Shown here: piece by piece, positions 42,042-50,021 of the stretch
How positions within the stretch are numbered: the stretch's first letter is position 1
Layout of the letters: the number at the start of each line of letters is the position of its first letter
Source of the DNA: Clostridiaceae bacterium
Lineage (GTDB): Bacteria; Bacillota; Clostridia; Peptostreptococcales; Natronincolaceae
Assembly (NCBI GenBank): GCA_018432235.1
Contig: JAHDLO010000061.1
Location: 1 to 53,324, forward strand
Length of the DNA stretch: 53,324 nt
Direction of reading: 5' to 3'
The notes under the pieces: model-generated
Told to the model about the DNA's origin: nothing
The model's input: only the letters and a program-made list of their open reading frames with translations
The model's database searches: none
Translations under genes and position numbers: made by a program

Positions 42042-44675
42042 ATGATTAAATATGTTTACGATTTTAAAGAGGGCACTAAGGAAATGAAGAACCTGTTGGG
42101 GGGCAAGGGGGCAAACCTTGCAGAAATGACTAAAATCGGTCTGCCTGTACCCATGGGCTTTACCGTCACCACAGCCGCCTGCAATCAGTACTACGAAAAG
42201 GGTACGGTGTTATGGGAGGAGCTTAAGGCGGAAATTTTTCAGCATTTAAGCAGCCTAGAGGAAACCACAGGTAAAAAATTTGGCGATGCAGAAAATCCAT
42301 TGCTGGTTTCTGTACGCTCAGGCTCAGTGTTTTCGATGCCGGGAATGATGGATACCATCTTAAATTTAGGCTTAAATGACGATTCAGTTATCGGTATGGC
42401 AAAGGCCACAAACAATGAAAGATTTGCCTATGATAGCTATAGAAGATTTATACAAATGTTTGGAGATGTTGTTTTAGAGGTAAAGAAATATAAATTTGAT
42501 ACCCTGCTGGAAAAGCGAAAGCATGAAAAAAATGTAGAGCAGGATATAGAGCTGACGGCAGAGGATTTAAAGCTGCTGGTAGATGACTATAAAAGGGTAA
42601 TAGAGAGGGAAGCAGGCATTAAGTTCCCACAGGAGACCCGACAGCAGCTATTGATGGCGGTGGAGGCGGTATTTAAGTCCTGGAATAACCCGCGGGCAAA
42701 GGTCTACAGAAAAATTCACGATATACCTGAGCATTTGGGTACAGCTGTTAATATTCAATCGATGGTATTTGGCAATATGGGAGAGACCTCCGGAACAGGC
42801 GTTGCCTTTACCAGAAACCCATCCAATGGCGATAAAAAGCTCTTTGGTGAGTTCCTGATGAATGCACAGGGTGAGGATGTTGTTGCAGGCATCAGAACCC
42901 CAAGGCCAATAGATGAGCTTAATGAAAAGCTGCCTAAGGCTTATTCAGATTTTGTAAAAGTAGCAGAGCTGCTAGAAAATCACTATAGAGATATGCAGGA
43001 TATTGAATTTACCATAGAACGAGGAGAGCTTTTCATCCTTCAAACCAGAAACGGCAAGAGAAATACTCTGGCTGCAATTAATATTGCCGTAGATATGGTG
43101 GATGAGGGACTAATCAATGAAGAGGAAGCCATCATGCGGATAGACCCAATGCAGCTGGATCACCTGCTGCATCCTACCTTCGATGCCGCGGAGCTTAAGC
43201 AGGCGGAGGTATTGACCAAGGGACTGCCAGCCTCCTCCGGTGCTGCCTCAGGGAAAATATACTTTTCAACAGAGGATGTTGTACGGGCAAAGGCATCTGG
43301 CGAGGCTGCCATTTTAGTAAGGCTTGAGACCTCACCAGAGGATATCGAGGGCATGGTGGCATCAGAGGGGATACTAACCGCCAGAGGTGGAATGACCTCC
43401 CATGCAGCGGTTGTTGCTAGAGGCATGGGAAAATGCTGTGTAGCGGGAGCAGGAGAAATGCGTATCGATGAGGCAGCTAAATGCTTCAGGATAGGCACAC
43501 AGATTGTAAAAGAGGGAGATTATATCTCCATCAACGGTAATACCGGTGATGTTTATCTGGGTAAAATAAAGACCACCACACCACAGCTGACAGGAAAGTT
43601 TGAACGATATATGTCCTGGGCCGACAAATTTAGAACGCTAAAAATCAGAACGAATGCCGACACCCCAAGGGATACAAAGCAGGCGCTGGAGTTCGGGGCA
43701 GAGGGTATCGGTCTTTGCAGAACTGAGCATATGTTCTTTGAGGATACTAGAATACCTGTGGTTAGGCAGATGATACTTGCCAGAAGCCTTGAACAAAGAA
43801 AGCAGGCACTAGAGCTGCTGCTGCCAATGCAACGTCAGGATTTTGTAGAAATCTTTGAGGTGCTGCAGCATCTACCCGCCACCATCCGTTTGCTGGACCC
43901 ACCGCTGCATGAATTCCTTCCTCATGAGGAGGCCGATATCCGAGAAATCGCTAAGGCTATGGATATCACCTATCATCAGCTGAAGGATGTGGTGGATGAG
44001 CTGAAGGAATTTAACCCAATGCTGGGCCACAGGGGCTGCCGTCTGGCAATCACCTATCCTGAAATTTACAGAATGCAGGTGCAGGCCATTATAGAAGCGG
44101 CGGTTATAGTCAAGAAGGAAAAGCAAATAGCCGTTAAGCCAGAAATCATGGTGCCATTGGTGGGAGATGTTAAGGAGCTTAAATACGTTAAGGAGCTCAT
44201 CATCGAGACGGTAGAAGACATCTTAAAGGAAGAGGACGTAAAGATAGACTATACCATAGGTACTATGATAGAGGTACCAAGGGCAGCGGTTACGGCTGAC
44301 GAGATAGCAGCAGAGGCAGAATTCTTCTCCTTCGGAACCAACGACCTTACTCAAATGACCTACGGCTTCTCAAGGGATGATGCCGGAAGATTCATTAGAG
44401 AATATATCGATAAGCAGCTGCTGGAGAAGGACCCCTTCACCCGAATCGACAGAAATGGTGTAGGCAAGCTGATGGAGTTGGCAGCAAAGCTGGGCAGAGG
44501 TGTCAGACCAGACATTAAGCTGGGCATCTGTGGCGAGCACGGCGGAGAACCAAACTCAATAGAATTCTGCCAAATGCTAAACCTAGACTATGTTTCCTGT
44601 TCACCCTTTAGAGTGCCGATAGCTAGGCTGGCGGCGGCGCAGGCGGCGATTAACTCAAAAGGCCAATCGAAGTAG
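42042..44675 (+). CDS. ppdK: pyruvate, phosphate dikinase
   Basis: 877 residues. N-terminal ATP-grasp domain (GGKGANLAEMTKIGLPVPMG, SVRSGSVFSMPGMMDT), phosphohistidine domain with GGMTSHAAVVARGMGK (the Thr before Ser-His is the PDRP target, His the phospho-carrier), C-terminal TIM barrel with GLCRTEHMF, FGTNDLTQMTYGFSRDD and CGEHGGEP. Interconverts PEP+AMP+PPi and pyruvate+ATP+Pi. Its 3' end (IARLAAAQAAI) resembles the short repeats found downstream. Confidence 0.98.
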   Translation: MIKYVYDFKEGTKEMKNLLGGKGANLAEMTKIGLPVPMGFTVTTAACNQYYEKGTVLWEELKAEIFQHLSSLEETTGKKFGDAENPLLVSVRSGSVFSMPGMMDTILNLGLNDDSVIGMAKATNNERFAYDSYRRFIQMFGDVVLEVKKYKFDTLLEKRKHEKNVEQDIELTAEDLKLLVDDYKRVIEREAGIKFPQETRQQLLMAVEAVFKSWNNPRAKVYRKIHDIPEHLGTAVNIQSMVFGNMGETSGTGVAFTRNPSNGDKKLFGEFLMNAQGEDVVAGIRTPRPIDELNEKLPKAYSDFVKVAELLENHYRDMQDIEFTIERGELFILQTRNGKRNTLAAINIAVDMVDEGLINEEEAIMRIDPMQLDHLLHPTFDAAELKQAEVLTKGLPASSGAASGKIYFSTEDVVRAKASGEAAILVRLETSPEDIEGMVASEGILTARGGMTSHAAVVARGMGKCCVAGAGEMRIDEAAKCFRIGTQIVKEGDYISINGNTGDVYLGKIKTTTPQLTGKFERYMSWADKFRTLKIRTNADTPRDTKQALEFGAEGIGLCRTEHMFFEDTRIPVVRQMILARSLEQRKQALELLLPMQRQDFVEIFEVLQHLPATIRLLDPPLHEFLPHEEADIREIAKAMDITYHQLKDVVDELKEFNPMLGHRGCRLAITYPEIYRMQVQAIIEAAVIVKKEKQIAVKPEIMVPLVGDVKELKYVKELIIETVEDILKEEDVKIDYTIGTMIEVPRAAVTADEIAAEAEFFSFGTNDLTQMTYGFSRDDAGRFIREYIDKQLLEKDPFTRIDRNGVGKLMELAAKLGRGVRPDIKLGICGEHGGEPNSIEFCQMLNLDYVSCSPFRVPIARLAAAQAAINSKGQSK

Positions 44676-44695
44676 GATAAAATAAAAATTTTAAA

Positions 44696-44736
44696 AGGGT
44701 ATTGTCACTTACTTTTAAGAGGCGATACCCTGTTTT
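44696..44736 (+). terminator. terminator-like hairpin after ppdK
   Basis: AGGGTATTG (44696-44704) pairs with CGATACCCT (44723-44731), followed by GTTTTA. A weak T tract. Confidence 0.6.
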
Positions 44737-44788
44737 AGTATTGTCAAAATTTTCGTTGTATAGTAACGACAAAAGCGTTACAATACTA
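44736..44788 (+). promoter_or_regulatory. nested palindromes upstream of the relBE-type module
   Basis: TAGTATTG (44736-44743) is mirrored by CAATACTA (44781-44788), and GTAACG (44763-44768) by CGTTAC (44776-44781). Placed just before the SD of the antitoxin gene, they look like operators for RelB/RelBE autorepression. Confidence 0.6.
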
Positions 44789-44807
44789 TTAGAAGGAGAT
44801 GATTCAC

Positions 44808-45113
44808 ATGGAAAAAACTACGACTTTAAATTTAAGGGTTAATCCTGACGTAAAAAGAAGGGCTGAGGAAGTCCTTTCACAACTAGGTATGCCTATGTCA
44901 ACAGCGATAGATATTTATCTGAAACAGATTTCAATGACTGGAGGAATACCTTTTGCTGTAACACTGCCGAAAGCACCGGTTTCCGTAAACGCCGATCTGA
45001 TGACAAGGGATGAAATCTATGCGAAGTTAAAGGAAGGATACGACGATATTGAAAAAGGTAACGTGCAGGACGCATCTAGTGCCTTTCGTAGATTTCGGAA
45101 GAAACACTCATGA
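44808..45113 (+). CDS. relB: RelB/DinJ family antitoxin
   Basis: About 101 residues from ATG 44808 (SD AGAAGGAGAT; the ATG at 44799 overlaps the SD). N-terminal ribbon-helix-helix (TTTLNLRVNPDVKRRAEEVL, LGMPMSTAIDIYLKQI) and GGIPFAVTLPK, the DinJ signature; the C-terminal part would wrap the toxin. ATGA overlap with the toxin gene. Upstream palindromes suggest autorepression. Confidence 0.92.
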   Translation: MEKTTTLNLRVNPDVKRRAEEVLSQLGMPMSTAIDIYLKQISMTGGIPFAVTLPKAPVSVNADLMTRDEIYAKLKEGYDDIEKGNVQDASSAFRRFRKKHS

Positions 45114-45427
45114 AGCAATATAAGATTCAGATCACGGACAAGGCTCTTTCCGATATGGAGGAAATTTATAATTATATAGCAGAGCAACTACAGGCACCGA
45201 AAGCAGCCATGGAACAGTATAATAGAATAGCTGATGCAATCGAAACGCTTGATACCTTCCCGGAACGTGTGAAGTTAATGGAGGCAGAAGAAGAGCACGC
45301 ACTGGAGCTCAGGCAAATGCCAGTGGATAACTTTTATGTATTCTTCCATGTCAGAGAAGAGCGGGTAATCATTACAAATGTTTTGTACAGTGCCAGTGAT
45401 ATATCGAAGCGTCTACGTGACGAATAA
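45110..45427 (+). CDS. RelE/ParE family toxin
   Basis: 105 residues. ParE/RelE fold: YKIQITDKALSDMEEIYNYI, ALELRQMPVDNFYVFFHVRE and VIITNVLYSASD. Overlaps the antitoxin stop by 4 nt. Whether it cleaves mRNA on ribosomes (RelE) or inhibits gyrase (ParE) cannot be decided by eye; the two-helix N-terminus and LRQMPVDNFYVFF look ParE-like. Confidence 0.9.
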   Translation: MKQYKIQITDKALSDMEEIYNYIAEQLQAPKAAMEQYNRIADAIETLDTFPERVKLMEAEEEHALELRQMPVDNFYVFFHVREERVIITNVLYSASDISKRLRDE

Positions 45428-45759
45428 AGCTTCAATTGAATTGCAATTTCAGGAGAATTACCCCATAAAACTGTGTAAACAGCAAGTAAAGTGTGCCGTT
45501 TTATAAAAATGAGATTGGTCTATTTGGAAAATATGGCGCATGACCCTATATCCCACTATAACAAGGATTTGAGTGAATTATACTAGAAAAAACTAATGCG
45601 TTAAGTGAAATAGGATATGCTATAAAAAATGGGAAAAAGGGTTAATTATTTAGAGTACCATAATGCCTAGTCTGTTTACGAATACTGATATTTTATGTAA
45701 CAAATTAGAATGGCTATATAATTCATAGTACAAGAAAGTGTTCTATAATGTGAAAAAAT

Positions 45760-45875
45760 GACAATTAGTCGATTTTGATAGCTGCAGCTCAGGCGGCGAT
45801 ACGTTTGCTGAAGTAATTGATTATGTCTACAGAATTAATTGGAGACATATGCTTGAATCTAGAGGTATAACTTAA
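45760..45875 (+). pseudogene. decayed coding fragment, repeat copy 1
   Basis: From 45762 an open frame reads QLVDFDSCSSGGDT, then FAEVIDYVYRINWRHMLESR and ends at TAA 45875; the codon before Q is TGA where copy 2 has TGG (Trp). Copies at 46757 and 47997 share the FDS-x-SSGG-x-T-x-AEVI core in the same frame. In another frame it reads IAAAQAAIRLLK-stop, resembling the ppdK C-terminus. Either a relic domain or an att-like duplication. Confidence 0.5.
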
Positions 45876-45989
45876 AATAATTGCTCTCTATAGCGGGGTA
45901 TAAGGTAATATGCTGTACTGCAATTCATGCAGTAATCAAGGGGAGATAAGCCTTGTATCATTAGGGTTTAGGACATCTCTGTAAGTATA

Positions 45990-46040
45990 AAAATAAGGTG
46001 TTGCAACTGAGTTTATAGGTGCCAACACCTTATTTTTATT
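45990..46040 (+). terminator. intrinsic terminator
   Basis: AAAAATAAGGTGTTG (45990-46004) and CAACACCTTATTTTT (46024-46038) form a perfect 15-bp stem; Ts follow. Confidence 0.92.
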
Positions 46041-46099
46041 ATCAAGAGTATTTTTGAATACCTTTAGAAAATTACGCTATTTTATTTTACTATAACGTA

Positions 46100-46153
46100 T
46101 TGACGACTTATTTAGATAGTGATATATTTGTAACATAGATACAAATATATCAC
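46100..46153 (+). promoter_or_regulatory. promoter with 14-bp-arm palindromic operator
   Basis: TTGACG 46100-46105, 17-bp spacer, TATATT 46123-46128. The -10 is inside a perfect palindrome: GTGATATATTTGTA (46119-46132) and TACAAATATATCAC (46140-46153), 7 nt apart. Probable site for the Cro/C1-type repressor encoded second in the transcript. Confidence 0.75.
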
Positions 46154-46163
46154 CACTGGAGGT

Positions 46164-46541
46164 TTGATTATGAAAATAAAGAGTGCATCTCCAAAATCTA
46201 TTAAATATGCGTGGCTTTTTGGCTTTTTTGGTTTTCAAGGTTTCACTTATTTTATAACGGGTAACCCGTTATCGCTATTTTGGTTTAGTTTTTTTAGTTT
46301 TTTTGCTTATTACTTTGTAGCAAAAATGGCTGGTGAAATGCAGGATGAACGTTATTTTGAAAACAGCCAAAAAGCAAAGTTAAAAACTGCTACCATTCCT
46401 TTAGTCACTTTGTTCATTATTGGTTTTTGTTCGGGATTTCCTTTTGTTACAAAAGAACTAATTATTTTAGCTTGTGCTTTTGGATGGGCGGTTACGCTAA
46501 TATCGTATGCTTTTCTTTTTTGGTATTATGATAAACATTAA
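46164..46541 (+). CDS. small multi-pass membrane protein, DUF3796-like
   Basis: 125 residues (a further Met at residue 3). Begins with KSASPKSIKYAWLFGFFGFQ, four hydrophobic helices and a short charged loop (GEMQDERYFENSQKAKLK). This arrangement, with a YozG-like Cro/C1 regulator directly after it, matches DUF3796 pairs in Firmicutes. The function is unknown. Under the palindromic operator at 46119-46153. Confidence 0.7.
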   Translation: MIMKIKSASPKSIKYAWLFGFFGFQGFTYFITGNPLSLFWFSFFSFFAYYFVAKMAGEMQDERYFENSQKAKLKTATIPLVTLFIIGFCSGFPFVTKELIILACAFGWAVTLISYAFLFWYYDKH

Positions 46542-46546
46542 AAGAG

Positions 46547-46756
46547 GTGAGTTTCATCGAAAAGTTTACTTGTAATTTAAAAAAATATCGTCAACTTGCA
46601 GAGTTGACTCAGGGTGAACTTGCCCAATTAGTTGGAGTACGGAGAGAAACTATCATTAGGCTGGAAGCGGGCAAGTACAATCCATCACTTAAATTAGCCA
46701 TTGATATTTCACGAGTTGTAAAAGCACCGATTGAGGAAATATTTATTTTTCAGTAG
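46547..46756 (+). CDS. Cro/C1 (XRE) family transcription regulator, YozG-like
   Basis: About 66-69 residues forming one HTH: LKKYRQLAELTQGELAQLVG then VRRETIIRLEAGKYNPSLKL. Single-domain YozG-type repressor, the usual partner of the preceding membrane protein. Start uncertain: the GTG at 46547 lies within the SD (AAAGAGGTGAG); ATC at 46556 at proper spacing is an alternative. Confidence 0.88.
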   Translation: MSFIEKFTCNLKKYRQLAELTQGELAQLVGVRRETIIRLEAGKYNPSLKLAIDISRVVKAPIEEIFIFQ

Positions 46757-46828
46757 TATTACCGTTATGAGCATAATCCAAAATGGCAATTGGTCTACTA
46801 TGATAGCCGCCGCTTAGTCGGCGATTAA
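46757..46828 (+). pseudogene. decayed coding fragment, repeat copy 2
   Basis: After the HTH stop codon the frame stays open for 23 codons and includes NPKWQLVYYDSRRLVGD, then TAA at 46826-46828. WQLVYYDS aligns with QLVDFDS of copy 1 and with the FDS of copy 3. Nucleotides 46785-46830 match copy 1 (GCAATTGGTC, GATAGC, CGGCGATTA). Confidence 0.45.
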
Positions 46829-47276
46829 AACAAAATAAGCATTGAGTTAAGTTCAAGGCACATGGTGTGAAAGCCTTGCAATGTAATAAGTTAAGAGAAT
46901 ATCAATATCACATTGATAGGGCGTTAGTAGATAAAAATTTACTGTCAGTACTCTATTTTTATATGAGAAATGTAAATTTTTGTTGATTTAAAAACCATGC
47001 ATGCATAATGGAACACTTTTTGGGTTGAATTATGGTACGCTTTTTGCTGCTGAAAAGAATATTTACTAACATTTTAAGAGTTTTAGAACTACAAGCGATT
47101 GCTGTACTAGCGGCCATTATGAATTATAATTTAATCCTGTTTGATATAATATAGGATATACCCCGCTATTTTGCTGGATTGCACGTTGAAGTTGCGAAAG
47201 TGCAACGCTGGATTGGTAGAAAAAACAACGCTGTGTATGTATTCTATTCTTACAAAACTATTTAGGAGTTGATGAA
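46829..47276. other. non-coding gap before the second HTH gene
   Basis: About 450 bp without an ORF. A small hairpin (CAAGGC near 46854 / GCCTTG near 46873) and a palindromic stretch around 47180-47215 (GTTGC-GAAA-GTGCAAC) are the only structures. It should hold the promoter of the HTH gene at 47277. Confidence 0.5.
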
Positions 47277-47957
47277 ATGACCTTTGGAGAAAAGTTGTAT
47301 GAACTTCGGAAATCAAGCGGTCTTTCCCAAGAGCAATTAGCGGAAAAATGTAGTGTAACACGGCAGTCGGTTTCAAAATGGGAATTGGGGCAGGGTTATC
47401 CCGAAACAGAAAAATTGTTAGTGCTTTGCCGTGTATTGGATGTTGATTTAGACTATTTATTGAGGGATGAAATTGCAAGCCAGTCAGCGCCAAGCCGACA
47501 AGCAATTTCTAATCCATATCAGCCGTATTTAGGCAAATGGGTAGCGCTTTTGTTGAATGACATAGATTTTGGTGCGATCCCTTTGGCCGCGATTACCGCC
47601 ATGAATGATGATTATGTGGTTTTTGAAATGAAAGGAAAAATGGGGGTAATAAAAACCGCTGACATCAAAACAATATCGGAAGCAATAATAAGCAAGAAAA
47701 AAGCGTCGGCCTTAAGTCCCATAGAAATTTTCGATTTAAGAAACGGTGATAATCCATACAAATTGTTAATAGGGAAGAAATGTGCCATTAAGCTTAGGCG
47801 TGATTTCGCTCCTAGTATCTTCTCTGGGAGTGTCAGCGTGGCGTGGCTACCTTCTACTGAAATTATTGCGATAACGGATCAAAATATGACGGTCTTATAT
47901 AAGGATAAAGAAATGCTTATTAGGGCTGGCGATGTTTTTACGATTATTGAGAATTGA
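47277..47957 (+). CDS. XRE family regulator with C-terminal unknown domain
   Basis: 226 residues; SD TAGGAGTTGATGAA. N-terminal HTH (EKLYELRKSSGLSQEQLAEK, SVTRQSVSKWELGQGYPE) and DLDYLLRDE linker. The ~150-residue C-terminal part (GKWVALLLNDIDFGAIPLAA...) is a beta-rich domain that I cannot name. Such proteins often regulate adjacent accessory genes. Confidence 0.85.
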   Translation: MTFGEKLYELRKSSGLSQEQLAEKCSVTRQSVSKWELGQGYPETEKLLVLCRVLDVDLDYLLRDEIASQSAPSRQAISNPYQPYLGKWVALLLNDIDFGAIPLAAITAMNDDYVVFEMKGKMGVIKTADIKTISEAIISKKKASALSPIEIFDLRNGDNPYKLLIGKKCAIKLRRDFAPSIFSGSVSVAWLPSTEIIAITDQNMTVLYKDKEMLIRAGDVFTIIEN

Positions 47958-47996
47958 TATATCTGGAAACAGCAGCATGAACAATAATAACCGCCA

Positions 47997-48076
47997 TACA
48001 ACTGTTTCGATAGCAGAAGTTCAGGCGGCATTACGTCTGCTGAAGTAATTAATGACGTACTATTTTATAAAATATA
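47997..48076 (+). pseudogene. decayed coding fragment, repeat copy 3
   Basis: Frame CFDSRSSGGITSAEVIND (from 48003) aligns with copy 1 FDSCSSGGDTFAEVIDY; the alternative frame gives IAEVQAALRLLK-stop. Nucleotides CGATAGCAGAAGTTCAGGCG and CTGCTGAAGTAATT are shared with copy 1. Confidence 0.5.
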
Positions 48077-48285
48077 AGGTACTGTTACTTGAATTCATTT
48101 TGATTTCGAGTGCAGTACTTTTTTCCCATTTTAAATATTATTTGTCGAAATAAGGCGAAGAAAATACAGAGGAATTTGCAATTAACTAAGGAAATATATC
48201 AATGTCAAGAATTCTCTTTTTCCGACAAAAACAGAAAAAGATGTGCATTTTAAGGTTTTAAAAGGGGAGTTAAATGAGGGCGGTT

Positions 48286-48444
48286 TATAAAATTATGCAT
48301 TTATAAGAAGGGGGAACAGATTTGAGATATACTCAAGAATTATTAGGAGATAAAAGTTCTAAATTTACAGCAATCTATACACATGTAAGCAACGATAATC
48401 TAAGTAAAATTGAGAGTTCATTGGACAAATTAATGACCGAGTAA
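48286..48444 (+). pseudogene. relic C-terminus of an integron/XerC-type tyrosine recombinase
   Basis: Reads ...KIMHL-stop-EGGTDLRYTQELLGDKSSK then FTAIYTHVSNDNLSKIESSL and ends at TAA 48444. It matches the box II/III end of tyrosine recombinases (THLLE.GTDLRYIQELLGH.SSKTTEIYTHVS). The nucleophile Tyr (IYTHV) remains, but the box III His is Asp (LLGD), an in-frame TAA (48304-48306) interrupts, and the N-terminal ~80% is absent. It is dead. Same strand as the cassettes, 89 bp before the first cassette boundary. Confidence 0.85.
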
Positions 48445-48540
48445 AGCCCAGAGATAAGCAAATTTTACCGAAACAGGTTCGGTAATCCCACTAATATAGT
48501 ATAGGAAGCGAACTTGGTGTCGGGTAAATGTAGTTAGATG
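48445..48540 (+). other. putative attI-like insertion site
   Basis: GTTAGATGAA at 48533-48542 is the first simple site of the array. Its sequence is complementary to the left outer arm of the first attC (TTCATCTAAC, 50013-50022), as expected if cassette 1 inserted between G48533 and T48534. The 88 bp to the integrase relic contain no ORF. No second simple site was identified. Confidence 0.65.
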
Positions 48541-48568
48541 AAATTAAGAGCTAGTAGGAGGTAAAATT

Positions 48569-49177
48569 ATGTATGTAGTGCTAATAGGGTCAGTTGCGCG
48601 AAATGAAGAAAATTCTAATAGTGATATAGATATTTGTAGAGTTGAAAGTGATATTAATGTTGAAAGAATAAATGAATGGCCAAGAGGCCCAATTAATTAT
48701 ATTGATTATAGCTATGCGGATTTTAACAAACTTTACAAAAAAGGAAGTCTATTTATATATCATGTTATTAATGAAGGAGTGCTAATACATGGTAATAAAG
48801 ACAAGTGGCAAGAGTTAAAAGATGAGTTTGTTTTTATTGATGATTATGATGAAGAAATAAATAATATAAAAGAAATACTAGAAGAGTTTTTGGATATAGG
48901 CATCTATGGCAATTCTTTCTTAACTTTATATTCAAATTTATATACATTAATTAAAAATTTAGCAATTTACTCATTAGCACAAAAGGATATTTTTGAATTT
49001 AATAAAGAGAAAGCAGTGGTAAATGTATTTGGTCATAAATATTACAACTTATTATGTGAAGCTTATAATATATTTGAAAGAAGTTGTATTAAACCAACTC
49101 AAAATTATAATTTTTCTTGCGAAACGCTTGCTAGTAAGGTTATAACTTATTATCGAAATAAACTGGAGGTTTTGTAA
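48569..49177 (+). CDS. nucleotidyltransferase-domain protein (cassette 1, first gene)
   Basis: 202 residues; SD AGGAGGT. Pol-beta/MNT signature G7-S8-x2-R11-...-S18-D19-I20-D21 (GSVARNEENSNSDIDI), with a third acidic candidate at D46 (NYIDYS), so the metal site looks complete. The C-terminal ~100 residues are helical, as in MNT/HEPN-linked or DUF4037-like proteins. It overlaps the next gene (stop 49177). MNT-type NTases act in antitoxin AMPylation or antibiotic modification; which applies is unknown. Confidence 0.8.
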   Translation: MYVVLIGSVARNEENSNSDIDICRVESDINVERINEWPRGPINYIDYSYADFNKLYKKGSLFIYHVINEGVLIHGNKDKWQELKDEFVFIDDYDEEINNIKEILEEFLDIGIYGNSFLTLYSNLYTLIKNLAIYSLAQKDIFEFNKEKAVVNVFGHKYYNLLCEAYNIFERSCIKPTQNYNFSCETLASKVITYYRNKLEVL

Positions 49178-49572
49178 TGATAACAGATGCTATGGCAGTA
49201 AAATTAATTGAATTCTATAAAGAAAATGAAATAAACAAAAAAAGAAGAAAGAAAGTTAAGATAATTGTTGATTCGCTGATTGAGCAACTATGTAAATATT
49301 ATTTTAATACTATTCCCACTGGAATAGCTAATGTTAGGGTATTAGTTAACAAAGAATTTAGTAAATTTAATACTTTGGATCAAAGTATACTATTTAAACT
49401 AAAAAGTGTATTGAGAAATTATGATGATGCATTTTCTAAAGATTATTCTGATTACAATGATATATATAATGAATTTGTAAATGGTGATCTTAAAGATTTA
49501 ATAATAATACTTTTAGATAGTGGCTTCTTAACAAATAATGAATTAAAGAATCAACTGAAGGGGTTGCTTTGA
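49177..49572 (+). CDS. unknown protein (cassette 1, second gene)
   Basis: 131 residues, mostly helical, Lys/Asn-rich; no recognisable motif. It begins at the stop of the NTase gene and ends overlapping the third gene (4 nt), so the three are translated as one tight operon. AT-rich codon use. Confidence 0.7.
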   Translation: MITDAMAVKLIEFYKENEINKKRRKKVKIIVDSLIEQLCKYYFNTIPTGIANVRVLVNKEFSKFNTLDQSILFKLKSVLRNYDDAFSKDYSDYNDIYNEFVNGDLKDLIIILLDSGFLTNNELKNQLKGLL

Positions 49573-50021
49573 TGAAAGAGAATCAAATTAATATCTTAAT
49601 TAAAGCTTGGGAAATGTATCAGAATTTAGCAAAAGGGCTTGGGGAAAGCAGCTGGAAAATTAAAACTATAGGTATTGGATTTTGGTCTGCTATTGTAGCT
49701 TATAGTTATAAAGAAAATGATAATAATATATATTTTTTATCTATCCTAATTGTAATTCTATTCTTTTTTATAGAATCAGGAATGAGAAGACTTCAGTATA
49801 AATACATTGAAAAATCTATTGAAATTGAAAAAAGCATTAATGATTACTTAGTAGAAGAGGATGAAATAAGATTGCCTTCTAAGGGAATCACAACGAACGT
49901 TGAAGTTCCTGACTGCAAAGACTTTTTCAATTTGTTTAGGTTAAAAAGATGGATTTTTTGGTTTCCTTACTTAGTTTTATTGTTAAGTTCAATTTTATTA
50001 TGTTACATTAACTTCATCTAA
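49569..50021 (+). CDS. small two-TM membrane protein (cassette 1, third gene)
   Basis: About 150 residues. TM1 ~33-50 plus a second hydrophobic run ~55-70 (FLSILIVILFFFIES), a charged central region, and a C-terminal TM (IFWFPYLVLLLSSILLCYIN). The stop codon TAA (50019-50021) is itself part of the attC R'' arm. A membrane protein next to an NTase recalls effector/sensor pairs in defence systems (inference only). Confidence 0.72.
   Translation: MMKENQINILIKAWEMYQNLAKGLGESSWKIKTIGIGFWSAIVAYSYKENDNNIYFLSILIVILFFFIESGMRRLQYKYIEKSIEIEKSINDYLVEEDEIRLPSKGITTNVEVPDCKDFFNLFRLKRWIFWFPYLVLLLSSILLCYINFI

Larger units (their letters stand above)
45428..46118. other. non-coding gap with relic coding fragment and terminator
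   Basis: No intact gene. It holds the first of three decayed repeat copies (45760-45875), and a terminator at 45990-46040. The rest is AT-rich without features that I can name. Confidence 0.6.

Noticed and set aside
45508..45585. 26-codon + ORF (MRLVYLENMAHD...) after the toxin gene
   Set aside because: No SD, no similarity recognised beyond a weak LVY match to the relic repeats; too short to support.
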